Source of the DNA: Alphaproteobacteria bacterium
GTDB taxonomy: Bacteria; Pseudomonadota; Alphaproteobacteria; Rhodobacterales; Rhodobacteraceae
Assembly: GCA_003695135.1 (NCBI GenBank)
Contig: RFIR01000210.1
Coordinates: 1-13,244, forward strand
Direction: 5' to 3'
Length of the DNA: 13,244 bases
Part shown: one piece after another, positions 1-6,667 of the stretch
Layout: the number at the start of each line of letters is the position of its first letter
How positions within the stretch are numbered: the stretch's first letter is position 1
Made by a program: the position numbers and the translations under genes
The notes under the pieces: model-generated
The model's input: only the letters and a program-made list of their open reading frames with translations
The model's database searches: none
Told to the model about the DNA's origin: nothing

Positions 1-283
1 GGCGGCGGCGGCGGGCGGGGCGCAGGCGCTGGGGCGGGGGACCGGCCGGATCGAGACCGGCGCGCCGGCCGACCTTCTGGCGCTCGACGGCGCGCATCCC
101 GATCTGGCCGGGCGGTCGGGTGACACCATCCTCGACAGCTTCGTCTTTGCCGGGGGGCGGGCAATGGTGCGCGAGGTCTGGGCGGCGGGACGCCATGTGG
201 TGCGCGAGGGGCGCCACATTGCCCGCGAGACCCTCGTCGCCGGGTATCGCCGTGCCCTCGCCGATCTGACCGGGGCGCCGTGA
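1..283 (+). CDS. hutF: Formimidoylglutamate deiminase (HutF), C-terminal end only
   Basis: This is the 3' end of a gene that starts left of the window; about 93 residues are visible, read from base 2. The residues include ADLLALDGAHPDLAGR, then DTILDSFVFAGG and a closing VREVWAAGRHVVREGRH block. This is the usual C-terminal beta-sandwich end of amidohydrolase-superfamily deiminases and matches HutF, which converts N-formimino-glutamate to N-formyl-glutamate in the histidine degradation branch that goes through HutF and HutG. The metal-binding residues lie outside the window, so the catalytic site cannot be checked. The TGA stop (281-283) overlaps the GTG start of the next gene, a HutC-type repressor. 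That neighbour is the strongest reason to prefer HutF over guanine deaminase or another amidohydrolase. Confidence 0.85.
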   Translation, partial: AAAAGGAQALGRGTGRIETGAPADLLALDGAHPDLAGRSGDTILDSFVFAGGRAMVREVWAAGRHVVREGRHIARETLVAGYRRALADLTGAP

Positions 284-981
284 ACGCGCGCTCCGGCACC
301 GGATGGCGCGCGGTGCGCGACGAGGTCCGCCGCCGCATCGCCTCGGGCAAATGGGGTCCCGGTCAGCTCATTCCGGGCGAGAGCGCGCTGGCGCGCGAAT
401 TCGGCTGCGCGCGCGCCACGGTCAACCGGGCGCTGCGCGAGCTTGCCGCGGACGGGCTGTTGTGCCGCAAGCGGCGGGTGGGCACGCGGGTGGCCGCCAG
501 CCCCGAGCGCCGGGCGATCCTGCGCATTCCGCTGATCCGCGAGGAGATTGCCGCGCTGGGCCTCGGCTATTCCTACCGGCTGATCACCCGTGAAAGGCGG
601 GTGCCGCCCGAAGCGATCCGCGCCGGTCTGGAGCTGCCAGCGGGCGTTGCCGCGCTGTCGGTGCAGGCGCTGCATCTGGGCGACGGGACGCCCTGCGTGC
701 TGGAGGATCGCTGGGTCGATCTGCGCACCGTGCCGGCCATCGCCGAGGCGGATCTGGCGCAGGTTTCGGCCAATGAATGGCTGGTGCGCAACGTGCCGCT
801 GGCCGAGGGTCGGATCGCGATCCTCGCCCTTGCCGCCGATGCCGGGGTGGCGGCCCGTTTGGGCTGCGCGCCGGGCAGCGCGCTGATCGCCATCGAGCGG
901 CAGACCCAGATCGAGGCGGGTCCGGTGACGGTGGCGCGTCTGACCTACCGCCCGGGCCACCGCATCGAGAGCACGATATAG
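280..981 (+). CDS. hutC: Histidine utilisation repressor HutC (GntR family, UTRA domain)
   Basis: A 233-residue GntR/HutC-type repressor. Residues 10-72 form the winged helix-turn-helix: PGESALAREFGCARATVNRALREL contains the recognition helix, shown here only to place it, and RKRRVGTRV is the wing. Residues from about 90 to 230 form the UTRA effector domain, with the typical LEDRWVDL, NEWLV and RQTQ segments. In this family urocanate (or formimino-glutamate) binds UTRA and releases the hut operators. The GTG start lies inside the last codons of hutF (GTGA overlap), so translation is probably coupled. Here the repressor is the last gene of the visible unit, which would make it autoregulated with hutF if one promoter serves both. 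The length is normal for the family. Other GntR/UTRA regulators look similar; the hutF neighbour decides the name. Confidence 0.9.
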   Translation: MNARSGTGWRAVRDEVRRRIASGKWGPGQLIPGESALAREFGCARATVNRALRELAADGLLCRKRRVGTRVAASPERRAILRIPLIREEIAALGLGYSYRLITRERRVPPEAIRAGLELPAGVAALSVQALHLGDGTPCVLEDRWVDLRTVPAIAEADLAQVSANEWLVRNVPLAEGRIAILALAADAGVAARLGCAPGSALIAIERQTQIEAGPVTVARLTYRPGHRIESTI

Positions 982-1351
982 TGGCATGCCGGACGGCGCG
1001 GGCGATACGATGATGGGAGCGCACCGGCGCTGTCAGCTTGAGGCGCGGGATCGTCGCAAGAGGATCGGGCGGAACAAGATCGGCCAGACCCGGGCGTTCT
1101 GTCTGGACGCTGCGAAATTATGGGGCCGGTGCCGTTGCAGGCGGATGCCCGGAATGCTCAAGGTCTTGCAGGGATCATGATCGCGCGCGCGTAAAATAAT
1201 TTGAAGAGACCCCTGCAAAACCCGGATGCAGACAGGCATCCTGAATGTGTCAGTTTTCAAACCAATCAAATCTGCGCGCGCATTAAATAATTAGAAAATA
1301 AATTTGCAATCAATATTTTACAATTAACAGTGAAAACAAGAAAAACGCACG

Positions 1352-1375
1352 TGGCGCCACAATTTCGTGGCGCCA
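1352..1375 (+). other. Array hairpin 1
   Basis: A perfect 9-bp inverted repeat, TGGCGCCAC / GTGGCGCCA, around the 6-base loop AATTTC. It sits at the end of the first full repeat unit. No T-run follows, so it does not look like a standard Rho-independent terminator. The seventh pair of the shared 8-bp stem is A-T here and G-C in hairpin 2. Confidence 0.7.
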
Positions 1376-1481
1376 ACGCGGAACGCTCGGGTCTAACTGG
1401 TTGAGTTTTGCAGGGATCTCTAGAAAATAATTCCCCAATCAATATTTAACAAACAGGTGAAAATCATGGATAATCGCCGCC

Positions 1482-1502
1482 GGCGCCGCATTTCGCGGCG
1501 CC
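1482..1502 (+). other. Array hairpin 2
   Basis: A perfect 8-bp stem, GGCGCCGC / GCGGCGCC, around the 5-base loop ATTTC, at the same place in the second unit as hairpin 1 in the first. Relative to hairpin 1 both sides of one pair have changed together, so the stem is kept. Confidence 0.7.
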
Positions 1503-1597
1503 CAGGTGAAGCGACAGGGTCTGGCCAGTGGAGTTTTGCAGTACTCTTTTCCAATCAATACTTACCAATCAACAGTGAAAGCAAGAGGAACGCATGT

Positions 1598-1618
1598 GGC
1601 GCCGCATTTCGCGGTGCC
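1598..1618 (+). other. Array hairpin 3
   Basis: GGCGCCGC / GCGGTGCC around the loop ATTTC, at the same place in the third unit. One C to T change turns a G-C pair into a G-U pair, which keeps the fold if the plus strand is transcribed; on the minus strand the same position would be a C-A mismatch. Confidence 0.65.
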
Positions 1619-1794
1619 CGAGCGCGACGCCCGGGCCTGGCAGGCCGAGCAAAACCTTGGGCGCTTCGGCCATCAACCCCCGTCCGGGTTCTGCCGGAAT
1701 CTCTTTCGACTGCTTCATGCGCGATCCGGATCACCGGCGGCGGGCGTTTTCGCGCCATCCGATCACATCCGGTATCGCGGACTCGCAGGGCTGC

Positions 1795-1814
1795 GTTGGC
1801 GATGCGCCGCCAAC
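1795..1814 (-). terminator. Possible gcrA terminator hairpin
   Basis: GTTGGCG (1795-1801) and CGCCAAC (1808-1814) form a perfect 7-bp stem with a 6-base loop, starting 18 bases beyond the gcrA stop codon. There is no T-run on the minus strand after it, so it may be a 3'-end stabilising or weak termination structure rather than a classic terminator. Confidence 0.4.
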
Positions 1815-1832
1815 CCCGGCCCCGAGCCCCGG

Positions 1833-2402
1833 CTACCGGCTGCCGGCGCGGCGGTCCCGGCGGCTCGACATCGGCTGGAAGGCGACGGCGACATGCGCCT
1901 CGCAATAGGGTTTGCCGGCCATGGCCGGCAGGCCGCAGAACCAGAATTCCTCGGTGGCCGGATCGCCGATCGGCCATTTGCAGGTCCGTTCGGTCAGCTG
2001 CATGAGGCTGAGCTTGCGCGCCTTCTTCTCGACCTCGGCGAGGTTGGCCAGCGCCTCGGCGCTGACCTCCGAAAGCGGCGCGGCGGGCGGCTGCGGCCCG
2101 CTCATCGGCACCGGGCGCGGCGGTGCCTCGCGTGCCGTGGCGGGCTCGTCCTCCTGGCTCGCGGGCGGATCGGAAGGCTCGACGGCCGGGCTGGGCGGAT
2201 CGACGGTCGTTGCCGGGGCCGGCTTGTCCTCGGCCGGCGCGGTGGAGCCGCCGAGATTGCGGTTCGACAGGCCCAGCCGGTGCACCTTGCCGATCACCGC
2301 ATTTCGCGTCACGCCGCCCAGCGCCTTGGCGATCTGGCTGGCGCTCTTGCCGTCGTTCCACATGGCCTTGAGCTGCTCGACGCGTTCGTCGGTCCAGGAC
2401 AT
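1833..2402 (-). CDS. gcrA: Cell-cycle regulator GcrA
   Basis: A 189-residue GcrA-family protein. Residues 2-46 are the DNA-binding helix-turn-helix (WTDERVEQLKAMW, then SASQIAKALGG and TRNAVIGKVHRLGLS). A low-complexity Pro/Ala/Asp/Glu linker covers about residues 50-112. The conserved C-terminal part (about 114-177) contains RTCKWPIGDP, FWFCGLPA and PYCEAHVAVAF; C141, C156, C167 and H170 are placed like a small metal site. In Caulobacter, GcrA binds sigma-70 through its C-terminal part and activates cell-cycle promoters carrying methylated GANTC sites. The ATG start is preceded by GGAGAG (2407-2412, minus strand) at 4 bases. It is divergent from argD. The length is close to that of known members, and nothing suggests damage. 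Confidence 0.95.
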   Translation of the reverse strand: MSWTDERVEQLKAMWNDGKSASQIAKALGGVTRNAVIGKVHRLGLSNRNLGGSTAPAEDKPAPATTVDPPSPAVEPSDPPASQEDEPATAREAPPRPVPMSGPQPPAAPLSEVSAEALANLAEVEKKARKLSLMQLTERTCKWPIGDPATEEFWFCGLPAMAGKPYCEAHVAVAFQPMSSRRDRRAGSR

Positions 2403-2436
2403 CGGGCTCTCCGCTTGTGCTCAGGAAGGAAGATAT

Positions 2437-2464
2437 ATCTTAGCGCAACACCGCCCAACGACAA
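2437..2464 (-). promoter_or_regulatory. Candidate gcrA promoter
   Basis: On the minus strand TTGTCG (2464-2459) and TAAGAT (2442-2437) lie 16 bases apart, with the -10-like box about 35 bases before the gcrA ATG. A perfect 10-bp palindrome, AGATATATCT, at 2431-2440 overlaps the -10 side. The match to sigma-70 boxes is partial. I saw no GANTC site in this gap. Confidence 0.4.
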
Positions 2465-2485
2465 GTGCGGCAAAGGGGCCGGCGA

Positions 2486-2514
2486 TTGACAGCCGGTAAC
2501 GGTTGATGTTTGTT
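2486..2514 (+). promoter_or_regulatory. Candidate argD-argF promoter
   Basis: A perfect -35 hexamer TTGACA lies at 2486-2491. At 17 bases spacing the -10 position reads TTTGTT, a poor match, which is common in this GC-rich group. It would give an untranslated leader of roughly 100 bases before the GTG of argD, and it stands back to back with the candidate gcrA promoter. Confidence 0.4.
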
Positions 2515-2623
2515 CGCAGCCGCCCCGCCGCCGCCGGCCGCGGGGCAATTGGTCTTGGGCTGCAGGCGGTGGCGGGCTCCTGCATCCCCATATCGTCAAC
2601 CGGCCGCAAGAGGGACGAGATCC

Positions 2624-3814
2624 GTGATACCCCCGGTCCTGCCGACCTATGCGCGGGCGCCGCTCGCATTCGAGACGGGCGAAGGCTGCTGGCTGATCAC
2701 CCGATCGGGCGAGCGCTATCTCGATCTCGGCGCCGGGATCGCGGTGAATGCGCTGGGCCATGCCCATCCCGATCTGGTCGCGGCGCTGGAGGCGCAGGCT
2801 CGGCGTCTGTGGCATACCTCCAACCTCTACCAGATCCCCAATCAGGAGGAGCTGGCCCGGCTGCTGGTCGAGGCCACCTTCGCCGACACCATGTTTTTTA
2901 CCAATTCCGGCACCGAGGCGGTGGAATGCGCGATCAAGATGACGCGCAGGCATTTCAGCCACAACGGCCGGCCGGAGCGGTTCCGCATCATCACCTTCGA
3001 GGGCTGTTTCCACGGCCGCTCCACCGGCGCGATCGCGGCCACCAAGGGCGCCAAGATGGTCGAGGGCTTCGGGCCGCTGATGCCGGGCTTCGACCAGGTG
3101 CCGCTCAACGACATCGAGGCGGTCCGCGCTGCGGTGGGGCCCGAGACCGCCGCGATCATGATCGAGCCGATCCAGGGCGAGGGCGGCATCCGCGTGGCCG
3201 AGCCCGGCTTCCTGCGCGAGCTGCGCGCGCTCTGCGATGCCGAGGGGCTGCTCATGATCCTCGACGAGATCCAGTGCGGGATGGGGCGCACGGGGCGGCT
3301 CTTCGCGCATGAAAGGGCCGGAATCGCGCCCGACATCATGGCGGTGGCCAAGGGCATCGGCGGCGGCTTCCCGCTGGGCGCCTGCCTGGCCACCGAGCGG
3401 GCCGCCGAGGGCATGACGGTGGGCAGCCATGGTTCGACCTATGGCGGCAATCCGCTGGCCTGCGCGGTGGGCATCGCGGTGATGCGGGCGGTGACCGCGC
3501 CGGGCTTTCTCGACCGGGTCAGCCGGGTGGCGGGGCATCTGCGTCAGCGGCTGGAAGGGCTGGTTGCCGGCCATCCGCGCGTCTTCGCCGAGCTGCGCGG
3601 CGAGGGGCTGATGCTGGGCCTGCGCTGCCTGCCGCCGGTGGCCGAGGTGATCCGCGCGGCCTATGACGCACATGTGATCGTGGTGCCCGCAGGGGACAAT
3701 GTCGCCCGGCTGCTGCCGCCGCTGACCATCACCGAGGCCGAGATCGACGAGGGCGTCGCCCGGCTCGACCGGGCCGCCGGCGCGCTGGAAGCGGCGATGG
3801 AGCGCGCGACGTGA
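2624..3814 (+). CDS. argD: Acetylornithine/succinyldiaminopimelate aminotransferase ArgD
   Basis: A 396-residue class-III PLP aminotransferase that converts N-acetylglutamate semialdehyde to N-acetylornithine in arginine synthesis, and often also acts in lysine synthesis. Visible marks are FFTNSGTEAVE (91-101) for phosphate binding, FHGRS near 129, ILDEIQCGMGRTG (212-224) with D214 facing the PLP ring nitrogen, AVAKGIGGGFPLGA with the PLP lysine K243, and GSHGSTYGGNPLA (267-279). I chose the GTG at 2624 because MIPPVLPTYAR is the usual ArgD beginning and AGAGGGACGAG just upstream serves as ribosome binding site. The same frame stays open further upstream (from 2510), but that extension does not look like protein. 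The TGA overlaps the GTG of argF by 4 bp. Confidence 0.95.
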   Translation: MIPPVLPTYARAPLAFETGEGCWLITRSGERYLDLGAGIAVNALGHAHPDLVAALEAQARRLWHTSNLYQIPNQEELARLLVEATFADTMFFTNSGTEAVECAIKMTRRHFSHNGRPERFRIITFEGCFHGRSTGAIAATKGAKMVEGFGPLMPGFDQVPLNDIEAVRAAVGPETAAIMIEPIQGEGGIRVAEPGFLRELRALCDAEGLLMILDEIQCGMGRTGRLFAHERAGIAPDIMAVAKGIGGGFPLGACLATERAAEGMTVGSHGSTYGGNPLACAVGIAVMRAVTAPGFLDRVSRVAGHLRQRLEGLVAGHPRVFAELRGEGLMLGLRCLPPVAEVIRAAYDAHVIVVPAGDNVARLLPPLTITEAEIDEGVARLDRAAGALEAAMERAT

Positions 3815-4740
3815 CCCGCCATTTTCTCGATCTCGACCGCATCGAGGCGGGCGAGCTGCACGCGATACTGCGCCGCTCGGCCGAGATGAAGGCGGCGCGT
3901 CAGGGCCGGCCCCGCGGGGCGCCGGACGACGATCCCTGCCTTGCCGGCCGGGTGGTGGCGCTGATCTTCGAGAAGCCGTCGACCCGCACCCGGGTCAGCT
4001 TCGAGGTCGGCATCCGCCAACTGGGCGGCGAGCCGCTGGTGCTGGCCGGTCGCGATCTGCAGCTGGGCCATGGCGAGGCGATCTCGGACACCGCACGGGT
4101 GCTGTCGCGCTATGTCGATGCGATCATGATCCGCACCTTCGAGCGGGCGGCGCTGGAGGAGCTGGCCGCGCATGCCACCGTGCCGGTGATCAACGGGCTG
4201 ACCAACCAGTCGCATCCCTGCCAGATCATGGCCGACGTGATGACCTATCAGGAACATCGCGGCCCGATCGCCGGGCGCAAGGTGGTCTGGGCCGGCGACG
4301 GCAACAACGTCTTCAACAGCTTCGTGCATGCCGCCGCCCGCTTCGGCTTCGATCTGACCTTCAGCGGGCCGGAGACGCTCGACCCCGACCCGGCGGTGCT
4401 GGCCTGGGCCGAGGCCGAGGGCGCGCCGGTGCGCATCGAGCGCGATCCCGCCCGCGCGGTGGCCGGCGCCGATCTGGTGGTGACCGATGCCTGGCTGTCG
4501 ATGCACGACCCGCAGGAGGCGCGCGAGCGGCGCCACAACCAGCTTCAGCCCTATCGCGTGGATGCCGCGCTGATGGCGCGGGCGAAGCCGGATGCGCTGT
4601 TCATGCACTGCCTGCCCGCCCATCGCGGCGAGGAGGCGACCGACGAGGTGATGGACGGGCCGCATTCGGTGATCTTTGACGAGGCCGAAAACCGCCTGCA
4701 TGCGCAAAAGGGCATCCTGCGCTGGTGCCTGGGCCTGTGA
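3811..4740 (+). CDS. argF: Ornithine carbamoyltransferase ArgF
   Basis: A 309-residue anabolic ornithine carbamoyltransferase, which makes citrulline from ornithine and carbamoyl phosphate. The carbamoyl-phosphate loop FEKPSTRTR is at 53-61, the second phosphate-site motif HPCQ at 135-138, the ornithine-side DAWLSM at 226-231, and the catalytic cysteine loop MHCLPAHRG at 265-273. All key residues are present and the length is normal. The GTG start lies inside the argD stop region (GTGA), so argD and argF are probably translated from one message and may be coupled. A catabolic enzyme of the arginine deiminase pathway is less likely because the neighbour is argD and no arcA or arcC is present. 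Confidence 0.95.
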   Translation: MTRHFLDLDRIEAGELHAILRRSAEMKAARQGRPRGAPDDDPCLAGRVVALIFEKPSTRTRVSFEVGIRQLGGEPLVLAGRDLQLGHGEAISDTARVLSRYVDAIMIRTFERAALEELAAHATVPVINGLTNQSHPCQIMADVMTYQEHRGPIAGRKVVWAGDGNNVFNSFVHAAARFGFDLTFSGPETLDPDPAVLAWAEAEGAPVRIERDPARAVAGADLVVTDAWLSMHDPQEARERRHNQLQPYRVDAALMARAKPDALFMHCLPAHRGEEATDEVMDGPHSVIFDEAENRLHAQKGILRWCLGL

Positions 4741-4792
4741 CGCGCTAGCGGAACGGTGGCGCATCGCCGGGGCGGTGACGCGATGGCGGATC

Positions 4793-5829
4793 ATGGTTGA
4801 AAACCGGGCGGGCAGGCGCATCTGCATCATTCATGCCGGCATGCCGAAGACCGGGTCCTCGGCGCTGCAGTCCTTTCTCGCCCGCGGCGCGCGGCGGCTG
4901 CGGCGGCGCGGCATGCTCTATCCGCGCACAGGGCTGACATGGAGCTCGCCGCCCGCCGCCATGACGTGCTGATCCTTTCGAGCGAGGCGATCAGCGGTAT
5001 CGTGTTCTATCATTACCGGCTGAAGCTGGTGGAGCATTTCCGCCAGCGCGGCTACGCGATCCATCTGGTGCTCTATCTGCGCGATTCGCCGGAATTCCTG
5101 AACGCGGCCTATCAGCAGAACACCCGGATGATGCGCGAGGCGCGATCGTTTCACGACTATGTCGCCTTCACCGCGCTGGGTTCGGGCGGCCCGCGCCCGG
5201 TGCTGCGGCTGACGGGCCGGCTCGACGACCGGCTGCGCGCGGCGGGACGGCTGCACTTCCGGCCCTATGACGCGGCGCTGCGCGAGAAGGGGATCGAACA
5301 GGATTTCGTCGATCTGCTCAACACCGTCTGCCGCGACGAAGGCACGGCGACTGCAGACGCTCCCCTGTCGGTGCGGGACGTCGCCACCCCGCGTCGTCTC
5401 AATGAAGGCTGCGGCCCTTTGCAGATCGAGGTCTCGCGGCGGATCGCCGCCGCGCTGCTGGAGCGTTATCCGCGCCGCCTGCTGGTGCAGGCCTCGCATG
5501 GTCAGAGCCATGCCGACCAGGTGGCGCGCGGCATCCGGCGCGCCGGCATCCGAGAGCCGTCCTACTGGGGCTTCGGGCCCGAGCTCTATCACCGGGTGCG
5601 CGAGGCGCTGGCGGAGGAGAACGAACGCTTCGCACAGGCCGTCTGGGAGCGGAGCTGGGACGCGATCTTTCCGCCGCGCCCCGACGAGAGGCTGGTCTCG
5701 AACGATCTGGTTGACGCCGGGACCGACGAGATGCGTGCGCTTGCCGACCGGCTTCATGCGCGGATTGCACCGTCAATCGAGGCGAAGGTGGCCCGGCGCG
5801 TCGCAAGGCTGAAGCCGTCGGAGCGGTGA
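4793..5829 (+). pseudogene. Sulfotransferase-like gene, frame broken
   Basis: Two adjoining frames read as one sulfotransferase-like protein. Frame 1 (ATG 4793 to the stop at 4972, 59 residues) holds the PAPS-binding P-loop MPKTGSS (residues 17-23) and GMLYPRTG, then loses sense and stops. Frame 2 (4939-5829, 296 residues from its own ATG) begins with RHDVLILSSEAISG and has YLRDSPEFLNAAYQQ, the usual second region of this family. In relatives these blocks are separated by some tens of residues, so an out-of-frame internal deletion near 4930-4940 seems more likely than a single-base slip (inference). AGGG at 4930-4933 lies 5 bases before the second ATG, so frame 2 could still be translated, but without the P-loop it should not bind PAPS. 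An alternative in-frame GTG lies at 4775. It follows argF by 52 bases. Confidence 0.65.
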
Positions 5830-5831
5830 TC

Positions 5832-5858
5832 CCTGCGACCTTGCGGCGGGGTCGCGGG
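5832..5858 (+). terminator. Hairpin after the sulfotransferase remnant
   Basis: CCTGCGACC (5832-5840) pairs with GGTCGCGGG (5850-5858), with one G-U pair and a 9-base loop, directly after the TGA at 5827-5829. No clear T-run follows, so termination is only a suggestion. Confidence 0.4.
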
Positions 5859-5941
5859 CCATAATTCTGCCGCGAGTTGGGGCTAACAACCGGTACGGAC
5901 CCGTGAAAATCCGCCGGTTGCGGCGCCCGGGCGGGGTGGTC

Positions 5942-5970
5942 TTGACGATTGCTTCACCCGGGTGTGCGAG
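5942..5970 (+). promoter_or_regulatory. Possible trgA promoter with palindrome
   Basis: TTGACG (5942-5947) resembles a -35 box, about 75 bases before the trgA start. The -10 position at 17 bases spacing (TGCGAG) is weak. Between them lies a perfect 10-bp palindrome, CACCCGGGTG (5955-5964), placed where an operator could act. Both points are suggestive only. Confidence 0.25.
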
Positions 5971-6020
5971 TCCTTGCGTGGTTGGGGTGGGCAAACCCGT
6001 GGTGAGTGGCGGAGCGTATG

Positions 6021-6467
6021 ATGCCGACCGGTGCACGACTGATGAGCGCGATCCTGCTTGGCCTTGCCATGGCAGGGACGGCGTATATCGCCGTCTACCA
6101 CCAGCCCAGCATGACCACCTCGCCCCAGCGGCTCTACGGGCTGGCGGCGCTGGTCGGGGCGTTCTTCGGCTGGTCGATGCTGGGGCGCAAAGTCGGCCGC
6201 GGCTTCGTGAAGATATCGGGCTGGTCGCTGTCGACCATGGCCAATGCCGGGTTCTGGCTCTTGTTCGTGCTGGCTGCGCGAAGGCTCTATCTGGCGCTGA
6301 TGGTCGGCCAGCACCGCGGCCATCCGGTCGAGGCGCTGGAGGCGCTGGTCACCCAGATCGGCATCTATGCCGGCTATGCCGCCGACAGCCGGGTGCTGAT
6401 CGCCGCCGCGCTGGGTGCGCTGATCGCCGGTGCGATCTCGGAATATTGCGACATGATCTGGAACTGA
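6021..6467 (+). CDS. trgA: TrgA family tellurite-resistance membrane protein
   Basis: A small, 148-residue integral membrane protein of the TrgA family. Four hydrophobic segments are visible at about 8-26, 38-55, 74-96 and 124-142, with FFGWSMLGRKVGRG after the second and a short C-terminal tail. In Rhodobacter sphaeroides trgA and trgB, next to cysK, were identified as a locus contributing to high-level tellurite resistance; the biochemical role of TrgA is not known. The gene order here, trgA-trgB-cysK, is the same. I chose ATG 6021 (MPTGARLM, the usual family start) with GGCGGAG ending 6 bases upstream; ATG 6018 and GTG 6006 are in frame and possible. A gap of 200 bases separates it from trgB. 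Confidence 0.8.
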   Translation: MPTGARLMSAILLGLAMAGTAYIAVYHQPSMTTSPQRLYGLAALVGAFFGWSMLGRKVGRGFVKISGWSLSTMANAGFWLLFVLAARRLYLALMVGQHRGHPVEALEALVTQIGIYAGYAADSRVLIAAALGALIAGAISEYCDMIWN

Positions 6468-6667
6468 CGCCCGCCGCCGACCTTCCGGCCCGAAACGCCA
6501 CATTCCCGCCGCCGCAACCGGGCGTTTCCCGAAATCGCCCGAATCCGGCGCTTGTGCCCGGCGCAACTTTGCGCCACACGGCCTGACGCGGATCGCGCCG
6601 TCGATTCCGCCATGACCGGCACCCTTGGTGCCACGGGCCAGACATCCGACCACTCGGGAGGCCGGAG
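6468..6667 (+). promoter_or_regulatory. trgA-trgB intergenic region with two hairpins
   Basis: This 200-base gap is unusually long for the tight packing around it. It holds two perfect short hairpins: GGCGCA-ACTT-TGCGCC at 6560-6575 and GGCACC-CTT-GGTGCC at 6618-6632, the second ending 35 bases before the trgB ATG. Neither has a T-run. They could adjust the amounts of trgA and trgB message or mark a separate trgB leader. No convincing promoter boxes were seen. Confidence 0.3.

Larger units (their letters stand above)
1160..1650. repeat. Diverged tandem repeat array in an AT-rich island
   Basis: At least three related units follow each other: about 1251-1402, 1403-1530 and 1531-1650. Units 2 and 3 begin GAGTTTTGCAG (1403, 1531). 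All three carry CAATCAATA (1307, 1436, 1552), then an AACAG(G)TGAAA segment, then a GC-rich hairpin (1353, 1482, 1598), then a tail with GGGTCT or GGGCCT. The spacing between units is the same whether measured at CAATCAATA or at the hairpin: 129 bp, then 116 bp. A shorter, more decayed copy (TCTTGCAGGGATC at 1164, GCGCGCGCGTAAAATAATT at 1182) precedes them. The AT-rich parts contrast sharply with the surrounding GC-rich genes. The array does not lead into a same-strand gene. It could be an array of small RNAs or leaders, the remains of a duplicated gene start, or a mobile repeat family. Confidence 0.75.
982..1832. other. Gene-free stretch between hutC and gcrA
   Basis: About 850 bases separate the convergent genes hutC and gcrA. 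Bases 982-1159 are ordinary GC-rich sequence in which I see no gene or convincing motif. Bases 1160-1650 hold an AT-rich island with a diverged repeat array and three hairpins, described separately. Bases 1651-1794 again show nothing I can name, and 1795-1814 is a perfect inverted repeat just beyond the gcrA stop. Open frames here, for example the one starting at 1594, are low-complexity Arg/Pro-rich readings that run into the antisense strand of gcrA and do not look like proteins. Confidence 0.7.

Noticed and set aside
1352..1618. Array hairpins as Rho-independent terminators
   Set aside because: None is followed by a T-run, and they lie far from the hutC stop.
1251..1650. CRISPR array
   Set aside because: Repeat units are 116-150 bp and diverged, with no short identical repeats or unique spacers, and no cas genes nearby.
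1457..2489. Plus-strand open frames running from the repeat array across gcrA
   Set aside because: They are Arg/Ala/Gly-rich and antisense to gcrA, whose frame is unmistakable.
2510..2623. Upstream in-frame extension of argD
   Set aside because: The extra 38 residues are Pro/Ala-rich and unlike ArgD; the GTG at 2624 has a ribosome site and begins the family-typical sequence.
5887..5920. Inverted repeat CAACCGG / CCGGTTG upstream of trgA
   Set aside because: Only 7 bp with a 20-base loop in GC-rich DNA; too weak to report as a site.
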